A stretch of 64,000 nt of DNA from Herbidospora cretacea (GTDB lineage: Bacteria > Actinomycetota > Actinomycetes > Streptosporangiales > Streptosporangiaceae): NCBI RefSeq assembly GCF_001570605.1, contig NZ_BBXG01000010.1, positions 161,176 through 225,175 on the forward strand, written 5' to 3'. The notes under the pieces were generated by a model. That model ran no database searches. It was not told where the DNA came from and was given only the letters and a program-made list of their open reading frames with translations. Shown piece by piece: positions 44,985-54,649 of this stretch. Position 1 is the stretch's first letter, and each line of letters begins with the position of its first letter. A program made the position numbers and the translations under genes.

Positions 44985-45799
44985 CTTTTCGACAGGGGGG
45001 TGGTTCTGGCGAGCGCGACCGTGCCGGCCGCGGCCAGGGCGGCGGCCGCGGTGGCGGCCAGGCCGTTGGCGGGCAGGGGTTCACCGAGCAGGAGCGCGCC
45101 GAAGGACACCGCGGTCACCGGGTCGGTGACCTGCAACGCCGCGAAGGCCACCCCGAAGTGCCCGATCGCGTACGCCTTCTGCAGCAGCATCAGCGCCATG
45201 ACCAGCGGGATCGGCAGGGCCAGGGCGAACCAGAGCTGGCTCGGCCAGCCGTCGGCGATGACCCGCATCAGGGTGGACGCCGCGCCGTACATGACCCCGG
45301 CGGAGACGGCCAGCAGGGCGGTGCGCCCCGGCGGCGCGATCCGGGTGGCGGCGGCCAGGCAGAGGAGGGCGACGCCGCCCGCCAGACCCAGCATCAGGGT
45401 CACCTCGGCGCCGGTCATGCTCGGTGGCCGCGACGGCACCGGGACCATCAGGACCAGCGCGATCAGGCCGATCGCGACCATCGCCCCGGCCGCCAGCTCG
45501 CGCCGGGAGGTCGTGCGCCCGTGCAGCGCGGCGGCGATGGGGAGCGCGAACAGCAGGCTGGCCACACCCATGGGCTGCACGATCGTCAGCGGGCCGATGC
45601 TCAGGGCGTAGACGTGCAGGAGTCCGCCCGCGGCGATCACCGCGCCGCCGGCCAGCCAGCGCGGCCGGCGCAGCAGGACCAGCAGGCGGGGCTCGTTCCC
45701 GGTGGCCGCCACGTGCTGCTGGAGGGCGGCGCCGAGGGCGAAGAAGAGCGAACCGGCAAGGGCTACGGCCGCTGACGGCGCCGCCGCGAGCATGGTCAT
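44981..45799 (-). CDS. DMT/EamA-type transporter
   Basis: 272 residues, nine or ten membrane helices in two halves. LFFALGAALQQHVA at the start and PVTAVSFGALLLGEPL near the end are typical of DMT carriers (the second matching the EamA GExxxxxQ-type region). ATG 45799 with AGAGGAG upstream is preferred over a longer form from 45928. Coupled to the glycosyltransferase, suggesting lipid-linked sugar or metabolite export. Confidence 0.85.
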   Translation of the reverse strand: MTMLAAAPSAAVALAGSLFFALGAALQQHVAATGNEPRLLVLLRRPRWLAGGAVIAAGGLLHVYALSIGPLTIVQPMGVASLLFALPIAAALHGRTTSRRELAAGAMVAIGLIALVLMVPVPSRPPSMTGAEVTLMLGLAGGVALLCLAAATRIAPPGRTALLAVSAGVMYGAASTLMRVIADGWPSQLWFALALPIPLVMALMLLQKAYAIGHFGVAFAALQVTDPVTAVSFGALLLGEPLPANGLAATAAAALAAAGTVALARTTPLSKR

Positions 45800-45949
45800 G
45801 GTGCGGACTCCTCTCCCCTGGATGAAGCCATGGCACGGTGGCCGGAACGCCGCGATACGGCGTCCGGTTCGGGAACTCGTGGGAGATTTCCGCTGTCGTG
45901 CCTGACTGCTAAGCGCAGCCTGGTTCAAACGGGGGAGAGATCCATCCGG

Positions 45950-45991
45950 GATCGCCCCTGAGATGACGACCGGTCATCCCTGGGCGCGATC
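45950..45991 (-). terminator. Imperfect terminator hairpin after the SDR gene
   Basis: GATCGC / GCGATC outer arms (45950-45955, 45986-45991) and GATGAC / GTCATC inner arms, with mismatches between. In the 215-bp gap 45800-46014, which shows no gene. Confidence 0.4.
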
Positions 45992-46014
45992 TCGGGGAAT
46001 TCATCAGCGTGTTC

Positions 46015-46746
46015 TCAGCTCATGGTCTTGCCGCCGTTGACGGCGATCCGCTGCCCGGTGACGAACCGGGAGGCGTCGGAGGCGAAGAACGCGACCGTGT
46101 CGGCGACGTCGGCGGGGGTGCCCATGTGGGGGAGAGCGAGGGTCTTCCGGTACGACTCGTGGTCGTCGGCCGGGACGGAGGCGTGGCGTTCGACCGGGAT
46201 CCAGCCGGGCTCGACGGTGTTGACCGTGATGCCGTGGGGTCCCAGGGCGCGGGCCCACGATCGGGTCAGGCCGTGCATGGCCATCTTGGCGGCGACGTAC
46301 TGGGAGAACTCGGGGTTGCCCAGGTCGGCGACCTCGCTGCCGATGTTGATGATGCGGCCGGTCCCGGCGGCCTTCATCCCGGGCAGCACCGCCTGGAGGA
46401 TCAGCAGCGGGGCCTTGACGAAGAACTTGAGCTGGTCGAGGTGGTCGTCCCAGGTCAGGTCCTCGACGGGGATCTCCGGCTGCGGGCCGGTGGCGTTGTT
46501 GACCACGACCGCGATCGGCCCGGCGGCGGCGATGGCGGCGGCGACCGCCTCCTCGGAGGTGACGTCGAACCGCGCGACGTCGATCGAGTGACCCCGGGAG
46601 CGCACCCGGTCGGCGACCGCGGTGGCCCCGGCGGTGTCGTGGGCGTAGTTGAGCAGGACGTGCCACCCGTCGGCGGCGAGACGTTCGGCGATGACGGCGC
46701 CGAGCCCGCGGCTGGCGCCGGTGACGAGAGCGGTTCCTTCAGGCAA
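46015..46746 (-). CDS. Short-chain dehydrogenase/reductase
   Basis: 243 residues. TGASRGLG cofactor motif, NNATGP, and catalytic YVAAK; C-terminal TGQRIAVNGGKTMS closes the fold. 3-oxoacyl-ACP-reductase-like SDR of unknown substrate. TTG start at 46746 with AAAGGA seven bases before it; it follows the MFS stop by 12 bases, so the two form an operon. Confidence 0.9.
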   Translation of the reverse strand: MPEGTALVTGASRGLGAVIAERLAADGWHVLLNYAHDTAGATAVADRVRSRGHSIDVARFDVTSEEAVAAAIAAAGPIAVVVNNATGPQPEIPVEDLTWDDHLDQLKFFVKAPLLILQAVLPGMKAAGTGRIINIGSEVADLGNPEFSQYVAAKMAMHGLTRSWARALGPHGITVNTVEPGWIPVERHASVPADDHESYRKTLALPHMGTPADVADTVAFFASDASRFVTGQRIAVNGGKTMS

Positions 46747-46757
46747 GGGAGGTCCTT

Positions 46758-47894
46758 TCAGACGTGCACGGGAACAGGTGCCGATACTCGCGGACGCAGC
46801 ACCGGCGCCGCCAGGGCGATCGCCGCCACGGCCCCGGTGACCAGCAGGAACGAGACGCGGGGTGAGAAGGCGTCGGCGACCGCGCCGAACAGCGTGGGCC
46901 CGCCGAGCCCGGCGAACAGGGTCAGCATGGCGACCCCCGACACGCCCTCCCCGGGAGAGGGCGCGGCGTCGGCGGCGGCGCTGAAGGCCTGCGGCACCAC
47001 GGTGGCCAGCCCGAGCCCGATCAGCGCGAACCCGAGCGCCGCCACCCAGGTCACCGGCGCGAGCACGACCAGCAGGCCCCCGGCGAGCCCGGTCAGCGCT
47101 CCGGCCCGGACGGTCCGCACGATCCCGAGCCGCACGATCACCGCCACCGACCCCAGCCGGGAGGCCGCGGCGGTGCAGGCGAAGGCGACGTAGGCGAGCG
47201 CCGCCGCGACGGCGTCGGCCCCGGTCACGTCGCGGACGTAGATGCCCGACCAGTTGACCACCGAGCTCTCGGCGAAGGAGGAGCAGAAGGCCAGCAGCCC
47301 GATCGCGAGCACCGGCCGGGACGGCAGCGCCAGCCCCCGCCCGGGGACGCCGGCGTCGGGACGTACCGGAAGGGAACGGGCGGCCAGCGCGGCGGCGCCC
47401 GCCGTCAGGACCGCGACGGCGCCCAGGTGGAGCGGCGCGCCGACCTGGAAGGTGGCGGCGAGGGCGCCGGCCCCCGCGCCGGCCAGCATGCCGACCGACC
47501 ACATGCCGTGCAGGCGCGTCATGATCGGCTGACCGGCGGCCTTCTGGACGCCGGAGGCCTCCGCGTTGACCGCGACGTTGGAGGCCCCGGCGGCGGCGCC
47601 GTAACAGACGAGGGCCAGGCAGAGGAAGGGGAGACTGGGGGACAGCGCGGGAAGCCCGAGGGTGAGGCAGTAGATCGGGACGAGGACCGCGGTGGCGTTC
47701 CGCGCCCCGAGGCGGGCTAACAGGGGCCCGGCGGCGAGCAGGCCGATGATCGACCCGCCCGCCGTGGCCAGCAGGACGAGACCGAGGGTGGTGGCCGACA
47801 GACCCAGGTGCTCCTGGATCCAGGGGATGCGCGTGGACCAGCTTCCCGCCACCAGTCCGTGGCTCAGGAAGACCAGCGAGATCGCGCGACGCAT
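46758..47894 (-). CDS. MFS transporter
   Basis: 378 residues, about twelve membrane helices. N-terminal FLSHGLVAGSWSTRIPWIQEHLG and the GxxxAGASNVAVNAEA stretch resemble the sugar/YbjJ-type MFS group. Divergent from a ROK regulator and followed by an SDR, which suggests uptake or export of a sugar-like compound and its oxidation or reduction. Confidence 0.88.
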   Translation of the reverse strand: MRRAISLVFLSHGLVAGSWSTRIPWIQEHLGLSATTLGLVLLATAGGSIIGLLAAGPLLARLGARNATAVLVPIYCLTLGLPALSPSLPFLCLALVCYGAAAGASNVAVNAEASGVQKAAGQPIMTRLHGMWSVGMLAGAGAGALAATFQVGAPLHLGAVAVLTAGAAALAARSLPVRPDAGVPGRGLALPSRPVLAIGLLAFCSSFAESSVVNWSGIYVRDVTGADAVAAALAYVAFACTAAASRLGSVAVIVRLGIVRTVRAGALTGLAGGLLVVLAPVTWVAALGFALIGLGLATVVPQAFSAAADAAPSPGEGVSGVAMLTLFAGLGGPTLFGAVADAFSPRVSFLLVTGAVAAIALAAPVLRPRVSAPVPVHV

Positions 47895-47929
47895 TTCATA
47901 CTCCAGTGATCTAAAGGGGTATGATCAAA

Positions 47930-47940
47930 CTAACAGTTAG
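47930..47940. promoter_or_regulatory. Palindrome in the MFS/ROK divergent gap
   Basis: CTAACAGTTAG, an 11-bp perfect palindrome (5-bp arms), eight bases before the ROK start; candidate operator. Confidence 0.5.
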
Positions 47941-47948
47941 GCTTCCTG

Positions 47949-48890
47949 ATGATTAAGGCGACCCCCCGCACCGCACGGGCGATCAACGACCGCATGGCCC
48001 TCGACCTGCTGGTCGAGCAGGGCCCGTTGACCGCCCCGCAACTGCGCGAGCTGACCGGCCTGTCCCGCCCGTCGGTCTCCGACCTGATCGAACGGCTCCA
48101 CGACGCCGCCCTGATCGAACCGGCCGGGGAGAGCGGCGCCGACAAACGCGGCCCCAACGCGCGCCTGTGGCGGGTGGCCGCCGCGCGCGCCCACGTGGTG
48201 GGTGTGGACGTGCGCCCCTGCCACGTCAGCGCGGTCTGCGCCGACCTCGCGGGCCGGACGCTCACCGAGGCGGTGCTGCCGGGTCAGCCGGGCATCGTCG
48301 CCGCCGTCCGGGCGGTGGCGGAGGATCCGCTGCACACCGTCGTGGTGGGCGCGCCCGGCCACGGCTCCCGGCACGCGCCGGCCGAGGAGGCGGAACTCGG
48401 CGTGCGCGTGGTGGTCGAGAACGAGGTCAACCTGGCCGCCGTCGCCGAGCACCGCGCCGGGGCGGCGGTCGGCCGTGCGGACTTCGCCCTGCTCTGGCTC
48501 GACGAGGGGACGGGCGGCGCGCTGGTCCTCGACCACAAGCTGCGCCGGGGCGTCTCGGGCGCGGCGGGCGAGGTGGGCTTCCTCCCGCTGCGCGGCGGCG
48601 ACCTGCACGACCTCGTCGCCACGGCCCCCGGCTCACTCGACGCGCTGGCCGAACGGGTCGCCCTCGGCGTGGCCACGATCGCGGAGGTCGTCGACCCCGG
48701 CCTGGTCGTGCTCGGCGGCGGCACCGGCCACGCGGGCGGACCGGATCTGTCCCTGCGCGTCCAGCGCGCCGTCGACGCGATCTGCCCAGTGGCCGTGGAG
48801 GTCAGGGCGAGCGAGGTCGCCGACAACCCGGTCCTGCTCGGAGCCACCCTGCTGGCCCTCGACGCGGCCAGGGACGAGACGTTCGGCTAG
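47949..48890 (+). CDS. ROK-family regulator without the zinc motif
   Basis: 313 residues. N-terminal winged helix (LLVEQGPLTAPQLRELTGLSRPSVSDLI) then a ROK sugar-kinase-like domain (VVVENEVNLAAVAEHRAG; GAAGEVGFLPL). The CxCGxxGCxE zinc motif normally found shortly after EVGF is missing, replaced by RGGDLHDLV, so ligand binding or folding must differ. Divergent from MFS/SDR genes, which it likely controls. Overlaps the TspO gene end by four bases. Confidence 0.85.
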   Translation: MIKATPRTARAINDRMALDLLVEQGPLTAPQLRELTGLSRPSVSDLIERLHDAALIEPAGESGADKRGPNARLWRVAAARAHVVGVDVRPCHVSAVCADLAGRTLTEAVLPGQPGIVAAVRAVAEDPLHTVVVGAPGHGSRHAPAEEAELGVRVVVENEVNLAAVAEHRAGAAVGRADFALLWLDEGTGGALVLDHKLRRGVSGAAGEVGFLPLRGGDLHDLVATAPGSLDALAERVALGVATIAEVVDPGLVVLGGGTGHAGGPDLSLRVQRAVDAICPVAVEVRASEVADNPVLLGATLLALDAARDETFG

Positions 48891-49357
48891 TTGTTGAGCC
48901 AGATGAACAGGTTGAGCGCCCCGGCGTAGGTCACCCAGAGCAGATAGGGCGCCAGCAGCCGCCCGGCGACCGGCCGCCGGCGCAGGAACATGACGATGTT
49001 CACGAGGATCGCCACCCACAGCAGCGAGATGTCCAGGAACGCGGCCCCGTAGAGCCCGGCGCCGAAGAACAGCGGCGTCCAGAGGGCGTTGAGAACGAGC
49101 TGGACCGCGTACGGGACGAACGAGGAGTCGAAGCCGCGCGCCTCCCAGACCAGCCAGCCGGAGATCGCGATCAGGATGTAGAGGACCGTCCAGGCCGGGC
49201 CGAAGAGCCACTGCGGCGGCGCCCACACGGGCAGGTCGAGCCGGACGTAGACGGCGCCGGCGTTGGCGGCCGCGAGCCCGCCGACCACGGCGACCAGCGC
49301 CACGACCAGCGCGAACAGGGCGAGACCGGGCCAGCGGTGACGGGTGAGGGTACTCAT
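48887..49357 (-). CDS. TspO/MBR family protein
   Basis: 156 residues, five membrane helices and the Trp/Pro-rich family pattern: LPVWAPPQWLFGPAWTVLYILIAIS, VLNALWTPLFF and NLFIWLNN at the C-terminus. TspO proteins bind porphyrins and other hydrophobic ligands. Convergent with the ROK gene. Confidence 0.93.
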   Translation of the reverse strand: MSTLTRHRWPGLALFALVVALVAVVGGLAAANAGAVYVRLDLPVWAPPQWLFGPAWTVLYILIAISGWLVWEARGFDSSFVPYAVQLVLNALWTPLFFGAGLYGAAFLDISLLWVAILVNIVMFLRRRPVAGRLLAPYLLWVTYAGALNLFIWLNN

Positions 49358-49385
49358 GACCCACCCCTGCCCGGAGGGGCTCAGG

Positions 49386-50015
49386 TCAAGCGGGCTCGGC
49401 GTGCATCCGGTTCAGGACCCGCTTGAACGCCCAGATCGACCCCGCGAACGCCACACCGGTGATCACGGCCACCGCCGACGTGCGGACCAGCAGATAGGTC
49501 GAGACGTTGTTGTGCAGCAGCAGCCAGATGCTCACCGCCGAGTTGCACATCAGCACGAACGCCCACAGCAGGGTGATCCGCGCGAAGAACTGCCGCATCC
49601 GCTCGTGCCTCAGCACGAACTGCGGCAGGTGGATGTAGTCGAGCGTGAGCCGCTGCACCAGCGGCTTGTTCAGCCGGACGGAGGCCAGGAAGGCCAGCGC
49701 GATGCAGATCGTGCCGAGCTCCGGCTGGATGAAGTAGACCACCGCGTCCCCGCTCCACCACCCCAGGAGCGCCCGCACGGTGATCGCGATCGCCGCCAGC
49801 ACCATGGTCCCGGGCACCGGCCGCCGCCGGACCAGCCGGTAGAGGACGCCGATGTAGACCCAGGAGACGGCGGCGATGAGCCCGCCGTCGAGACCGAGCA
49901 GCGCGAAGGCGGTGTAGAAGACCACCAGAGGAGCGACCACCCCTTCCAGCAGCCGGGGGACCGCCGTACGCAACAGGGCGGTCAGCCGGGGCAGGGTGAA
50001 TGGCGGGTGGGTCAT
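49386..50015 (-). CDS. VC0807-like membrane protein
   Basis: 209 residues, about six helices. Features of the VC0807/septation-like group: LDGGLIAAVSWVYIGVLYRLVRRRPVPGT and a C-terminal helix pair. Function unknown. ATG 50015 with AAGGAG ahead; the longer frame from 50069 is rejected. Confidence 0.72.
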   Translation of the reverse strand: MTHPPFTLPRLTALLRTAVPRLLEGVVAPLVVFYTAFALLGLDGGLIAAVSWVYIGVLYRLVRRRPVPGTMVLAAIAITVRALLGWWSGDAVVYFIQPELGTICIALAFLASVRLNKPLVQRLTLDYIHLPQFVLRHERMRQFFARITLLWAFVLMCNSAVSIWLLLHNNVSTYLLVRTSAVAVITGVAFAGSIWAFKRVLNRMHAEPA

Positions 50016-50125
50016 GCCGCTCCTTCGGGCGTCGAAAGCACCGACGCTAAAGCTTGCGCGCCTACCCATGGGGCGGTCTGTGAAAACCCGTTGGGAAGGC
50101 CGTGGCCGATCCGTTACAGTACCCG

Positions 50126-50160
50126 ACCCCTAGGGGTGCCCACGGCTTACCCCTTAAGGG
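50126..50160. promoter_or_regulatory. Two palindromes in the VC0807/LysE gap
   Basis: ACCCCTAGGGGT (50126-50137) and CCCTTAAGGG (50151-50160), perfect, centres 24 bp apart, in the 194-bp gap 50016-50209. Confidence 0.5.
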
Positions 50161-50209
50161 ACATGTACGGAGTTAGAGGGATGTAACCCTCTTGGTCACG
50201 GCCGTCCGG

Positions 50210-50848
50210 TTACCCCAGGCTGGTGGTCGCCAGCTTCGCCCCGAAGCCGAGGAACACGGCCCCCACGCCCGTCGTCAGCCCCGCCGTCAGCACCTTCCGC
50301 CGCCGGAACTGCCCGGCCAGGAACGTGCCGCCGAAGATCAGCGCCGACAGGTAGAGCACCGAGAACACCTGCAGGATCGCCCCGAGGATGAGGAACGACA
50401 GCGCGGGCGCGGCGTAGCCGGGGTCGACGAACTGGATGAAGAACGAGACGAAGAACAGGATCGCCTTCGGGTTCAGCAGGCTGATGACGAGCGCCTTGCG
50501 GAACGGGTCGGGGGAGGGCGCCGGGGTCTCGACGCCCGCGGTCACGGTTCTGGTCCGCCACGCGCCCCAGATCATGCTGATCCCGATGTAGGCCAGGTAG
50601 GCCGCACCGGCGTACTTGACGATCGTGAAGACCAGGTCGCTGGACATGAGCAGGGAGGCGGCCCCCGCCGCCGAGGCGATCATCAGGACCGAGTCGCCGA
50701 TGAAGACCGCGGCCGCCGCGCGGTAGGCGTCGCGGACGCCGCGCTGGGCGGCGGTGGAGAGCACGAACAGGGAGTTCGGGCCGGGGAGGAGGACGATCAG
50801 GAACGCGCCGATGACATAAGTCCATATGTCGGTGATGCCGAAGAACAC
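50210..50848 (-). CDS. LysE-family translocator
   Basis: 212 residues, six helices. LPGPNSLFVLSTAAQRG is the family hallmark; NPKAILFFVSFFIQFV is the second conserved region. Exports amino acids or related compounds. GTG start; no clear ribosome site. Divergent from the YeiH unit. Confidence 0.93.
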   Translation of the reverse strand: MFFGITDIWTYVIGAFLIVLLPGPNSLFVLSTAAQRGVRDAYRAAAAVFIGDSVLMIASAAGAASLLMSSDLVFTIVKYAGAAYLAYIGISMIWGAWRTRTVTAGVETPAPSPDPFRKALVISLLNPKAILFFVSFFIQFVDPGYAAPALSFLILGAILQVFSVLYLSALIFGGTFLAGQFRRRKVLTAGLTTGVGAVFLGFGAKLATTSLG

Positions 50849-50907
50849 GTGGTCACGATACTCCCGGAGGCTTTGCCGGTAATTCCTATATGTTTAGTAT
50901 GGAATGT

Positions 50908-51036
50908 ATGACCGAACCCCCCACCCGGCAGGAGAGTCGCACCCAGTTCAACGAGGACTGGGCGGCCACCGTCATCGGACTCCTCCTGCTCGTGCTCGTC
51001 ATCGTCGGCGTCATCCCGCCGGGGCTGATCCCGTGA
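50908..51036 (+). CDS. 42-residue membrane mini-protein upstream of YeiH transporter
   Basis: ATG 50908 to TGA 51034-51036. Polar N-terminus (TEPPTRQESRTQFNEDW) then one membrane helix (AATVIGLLLLVLVIVGVI) and a short end. Its stop overlaps the GTG start of the transporter (GTGA), so it is translationally coupled. Likely a real subunit or assembly factor of the transporter. Confidence 0.7.
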   Translation: MTEPPTRQESRTQFNEDWAATVIGLLLLVLVIVGVIPPGLIP

Positions 51037-52121
51037 CCGAGACCCGGACCGAGACCCGGAGCACCGGGCTGTACGCCGCTCTCGGTGTCGTCGTCGTGCT
51101 GCTGCTCGGCGCGGCCACCCGGTTCCTGGAGAAGAACGTCCCGACCTGGTTCGAGGGCGACTTCGCCAAGGCCGTCGAATATCCCGTCTACGCCATCGTC
51201 CTCGGCCTGCTCGGCAACGCGATCCTGACCGCCACCGGGTGGCGGGAGCGGCTGGAGGGCGGCTTCCGGACCGAGTTCTTCATCAAGACCGGGCTCGTGC
51301 TGCTCGGGGCGTCCATCAACCTGAAGGTGATCGTCACGGCCGCCGGGCCCGCGATCATCCAGGGGATCCTGCTCATCACCAGCGTGTTCCTGTTCACCTG
51401 GTGGCTGGCCGGGCGGCTCGGGATCGACGACAAGCTCCGCGCGCTGCTGTCGTCGGCCGTGTCGATCTGCGGGGTGAGCGCGGCCATCGCGGCGGCGGGA
51501 GCCGTCCAGGCGAAGAAGGAGCAGCTGGCCTACACGGCCAGCCTGGTCATCGCCTTCGCGCTGCCGTCGATCTTCCTGGTGCCGTGGCTGGCCTCGGTGT
51601 TCGGGCTGAGCGACGAGGTCGCGGGGGCCTGGATCGGCGGCAACATCGACACCACCGCCGCCGTCACCGCCGCCGGCGCGCTGGTCGGCGAGGACGCGCT
51701 GGCGGTCGCCTCCATCGTCAAGGTCACCCAGAACGCGCTGATCGGCATCGTGGTGATCGCGCTGACGGCGTGGTTCGCGTTCCGGATCGAGCGGACCCCC
51801 GGGGCCAGAGCGCCGGGGATCGGGGAGTTCTGGGCGCGCTTCCCCAAGTTCGTGCTCGGGTTCGTGGCCGCCTCGGTGATCGCGACCTGGTACCTCTCCA
51901 CGGTCTCCTCCGACGAGGGGAAGGCCACCATCGCGGTCGCCAACGACCTGCGGGTGTGGTTCCTCATCCTGGCCTTCGTCAGCATCGGGCTGGAGTTCAA
52001 GGTCAGCTCGCTGCGGGAGGCGGGCTGGCGGCCCGTCGTGGTGTTCGGCAGCGCCGCCGTGCTCAACCTGGTCCTGGCACTCGGGCTCGCCCTGCTGCTG
52101 TTCAGCGGGTTCACCGTGTGA
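51033..52121 (+). CDS. YeiH/UPF0324-family putative sulfate exporter
   Basis: 362 residues, ten or eleven membrane helices. Conserved segments: GLVLLGASINLKVI, SSAVSICGVSAAIAAAGAV, GAWIGGNIDTTAAVTAAGAL and VKVTQNALIG. The family is annotated as putative sulfate or other anion exporters; evidence for substrate is weak. GTG 51033 is the right start; the frame open back to 50904 runs through the mini-protein gene. Confidence 0.9.
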   Translation: MTETRTETRSTGLYAALGVVVVLLLGAATRFLEKNVPTWFEGDFAKAVEYPVYAIVLGLLGNAILTATGWRERLEGGFRTEFFIKTGLVLLGASINLKVIVTAAGPAIIQGILLITSVFLFTWWLAGRLGIDDKLRALLSSAVSICGVSAAIAAAGAVQAKKEQLAYTASLVIAFALPSIFLVPWLASVFGLSDEVAGAWIGGNIDTTAAVTAAGALVGEDALAVASIVKVTQNALIGIVVIALTAWFAFRIERTPGARAPGIGEFWARFPKFVLGFVAASVIATWYLSTVSSDEGKATIAVANDLRVWFLILAFVSIGLEFKVSSLREAGWRPVVVFGSAAVLNLVLALGLALLLFSGFTV

Positions 52122-52156
52122 CCTGGGTCACAATTCGATCGCTGGAACGTGCTCAC

Positions 52157-52186
52157 GGGTGACGCCCCTTGTTCGGGGCGTCACCC
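52157..52186. terminator. Bidirectional terminator
   Basis: Perfect 12-bp stem GGGTGACGCCCC / GGGGCGTCACCC (52157-52168 / 52175-52186) between convergent YeiH and ABC permease genes. Confidence 0.8.
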
Positions 52187-52197
52187 TGCCGGTAGCT

Positions 52198-53757
52198 TCA
52201 CACCCCGACGTCGCGGCGGCGGAAGCCCCAGAGCCCCGCTGCGACGAGCACCGTGGCGACCCCGGTGAGCACGACCAGCGGAAGCGCGGTCGCCTCTCCG
52301 CCGGGGAGGCGGGGCGTGTGGGTGAACGGCGACAGGTCGAGAACGGCCTGGCTGAGCTGGAGCAGTGCGCCGATCTGTCCCAGCAGCAGGCAGATCGCCA
52401 GGATCCCCCACGCCACCGCCGAAAGACGCGGCAGCAGCCCGAACAGCGCGACCGTCAGGCCCGTGAGGGTGGCCGCCGCCGGGGCCTGCGCGAGCGCCGC
52501 GCCGATCAGGCGGGGGACCTGGCCCAGGTCGCCGACGTCCGCTCCGTAGGTGAGGCCGAGGCCCGCGCCGATCATGACCAGAGCCACGACCGGGCCGATC
52601 ACCGCGAAGACCACGTGGCCGAGCGCCCACGGCACCCGCGCGGTCGCCGTGGCGAGCACCGGTTCGGCCCGCATCGCGCTCTCCTCCGCGCGCATCCGCA
52701 GCGCCGCCTGGATCCCGTACGCCGCGGCGGCGATGGCCGCCATGCCCAGCAGGGTGGCGATGAAGGTGTCGGTGAGCGACACCCCGCCGCCCAGGCGGGC
52801 GAACAGCTCCGCCAGCTCCGGGTTGCCGTTGAACGCCTCGGTCGCGCCGGACACCGCGCCGCCGAAGGCCAGCCCGAAGACCAGGAAACCGGCGCTCCAG
52901 CCGATCAGCAGGCCCTTCTGCAGCCGCCAGGCCAGCGCGAACGGGCCGGTCAGCGAGGTCGAACCGGCGGGGCCGAGCCGGGCCGGCAGCAGCCCGCCGC
53001 CCACGTCGCGGCGGACCGACAGCCATCCGGCCAGCCCGGCCAGCAGCACGGCCAGGCCGGCGGAGGCCAGCAGCGGCAGCCAGGTCTCGTCGGCGAACGG
53101 CTGGGTGTACTGGCTCCACGCCAGCGGCGAGGCCCACGACAGGCCGGAGCCGGTCGCGTCACCGGCCGCGCGGACCAGGTAGGCCACCCCGAGCGCGCCC
53201 AGCGCCAGCCCGCGCGCCGGTCCGGCGTTCTCGGTGAGCTGCGCGGCCACCGCGCCGACGGCGGCGAACACGATCCCGGCGGACGCCACCGACATGCCCA
53301 GCAGCAGCGAGCCGCTGGACAAGCCCATGAAGGCCGCGGTCAGCAGGCCCAGGACGAGATCGGCGGCGATCACCACGAGGAGAGCGGCGCCGAGGGGGGC
53401 GTGCCGCCCGACGACGGTCGCGGCGACGAGCTCCCGCCGCCCGGCGTCCTCCTCCGTGCGGGTGTGCCTGATCACCACCAGCACGTTGATCAGCGCGACG
53501 ATCAGCAGCGTCAGCCCGGCCCGCTGGGTGGCCAGGGCGCCGACGCTCGACCCGTAGATCGGGCCCAGCATGCCCTCGATCGACGGGATGCCCGCCGTGG
53601 TCCGCGCGTAGAGGGCCCGGGACTCCTCGGTGGGCGTGAGCTCGGCGAAGCTCGCGGCGTACGCGGCGGGGAGGGCCGAGAGGATCAGCACCCACAGGGG
53701 GAGCAGGACCCGGTCGCGCCGCAGGATCAACCGGATCAGGTGCCATCCGCCGGTCAT
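52198..53757 (-). CDS. ABC-2 type exporter permease, twelve-helix
   Basis: 519 residues, about twelve membrane helices in two related halves. N-terminal [21 protein letters not shown] and central [23 protein letters not shown] match actinobacterial antibiotic/polyketide exporter permeases. ATG 53757 overlaps the ATPase stop. Works with the ATPase upstream under the MarR regulator. Confidence 0.9.
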   Translation of the reverse strand: MTGGWHLIRLILRRDRVLLPLWVLILSALPAAYAASFAELTPTEESRALYARTTAGIPSIEGMLGPIYGSSVGALATQRAGLTLLIVALINVLVVIRHTRTEEDAGRRELVAATVVGRHAPLGAALLVVIAADLVLGLLTAAFMGLSSGSLLLGMSVASAGIVFAAVGAVAAQLTENAGPARGLALGALGVAYLVRAAGDATGSGLSWASPLAWSQYTQPFADETWLPLLASAGLAVLLAGLAGWLSVRRDVGGGLLPARLGPAGSTSLTGPFALAWRLQKGLLIGWSAGFLVFGLAFGGAVSGATEAFNGNPELAELFARLGGGVSLTDTFIATLLGMAAIAAAAYGIQAALRMRAEESAMRAEPVLATATARVPWALGHVVFAVIGPVVALVMIGAGLGLTYGADVGDLGQVPRLIGAALAQAPAAATLTGLTVALFGLLPRLSAVAWGILAICLLLGQIGALLQLSQAVLDLSPFTHTPRLPGGEATALPLVVLTGVATVLVAAGLWGFRRRDVGV

Positions 53758-54635
53758 GACGCCACGCCCTGGTAGTGGCGCATGAAGAGCTCTTCGAGGG
53801 TGGGGGGCTGGGAGGTGAGGCTGCGCACGCCCGCCGTCGTCAGGTGCTTGAGGGTCTCGTCGAGCCGGTCGGTGTCGACCTCGAAGCGGACCCGGGTGCC
53901 GTCGACGACCAGGTCGTGCACGCCCGGGATGGAGGTCAGGGGGGCGGCCAGGTCGGCGCTGATCGACGTGCGGGTCAGGTGGCGCAGGTCGGTGAGGGTG
54001 CCGGTCTCGACGGTCTGGCCGTTCCTGATGATGCTCACCCGGTCGCAGAGCTGCTCGACCTCGGCCAGGATGTGGCTCGACAGCAGGACCGTGCGACCCG
54101 ACCGCTTCTCCTCGACCACGCACTCGCGGAAGACCTCCTCCATCAGGGGGTCCAGGCCGGAGGTGGGCTCGTCGAGGATGAGCAGCTCCACGTCGGAGGC
54201 GAGGGCCGCGACCAGGGCGACCTTCTGCCGGTTGCCCTTGGAGTAGGCACGGCCCTTCTTGCGCGGGTCGAGGTCGAAGCGCTCCAGCAGTTCGGCCCGG
54301 CGCTGGGGGTTCAGCCCGCCGCGCAGCCGGCCGAGCAGGTCGATGACCTCGCCGCCCGACAGGTTCGGCCACAGGGTGACGTCACCGGGCACGTAGGCCA
54401 GGCGGCGGTGGAGCGCGGTGGCGTCCTTCCACGGATCGCCGCCGAGCAGCCGGGCTGAGCCGGAGTCGGCACGCAGCAGCCCGAGGAGGACCCGGATCGT
54501 GGTGGACTTCCCCGATCCGTTCGGGCCCAGAAAACCGTGCACCTCCCCGGTCTTGACCGTGAGGTCGAGTCCGTTGAGCGCGTGCGTCCGGCCGAACGTC
54601 TTGTGGAGGCCGGACACCATGATGGCGTTTTCCAT
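53754..54635 (-). CDS. ABC exporter ATP-binding protein
   Basis: 293 residues. Walker [10 protein letters not shown], signature [12 protein letters not shown], Walker [15 protein letters not shown], His switch SSHILAEV; ~70-residue C-terminal extension as in DrrA-type drug exporters. The ATG has no ribosome site and a -10-like TGTACGGT lies only eight bases upstream, so the mRNA is probably leaderless. Confidence 0.93.
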   Translation of the reverse strand: MENAIMVSGLHKTFGRTHALNGLDLTVKTGEVHGFLGPNGSGKSTTIRVLLGLLRADSGSARLLGGDPWKDATALHRRLAYVPGDVTLWPNLSGGEVIDLLGRLRGGLNPQRRAELLERFDLDPRKKGRAYSKGNRQKVALVAALASDVELLILDEPTSGLDPLMEEVFRECVVEEKRSGRTVLLSSHILAEVEQLCDRVSIIRNGQTVETGTLTDLRHLTRTSISADLAAPLTSIPGVHDLVVDGTRVRFEVDTDRLDETLKHLTTAGVRSLTSQPPTLEELFMRHYQGVAS

Positions 54636-54649
54636 GTTTCGGACCGTAC

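Noticed and set aside
52159..53775. A long plus-strand open frame (over 530 codons) opposite the ABC permease
   Set aside because: Composition is Gln/Arg/Gly-biased nonsense; the minus strand encodes a coherent twelve-helix permease.
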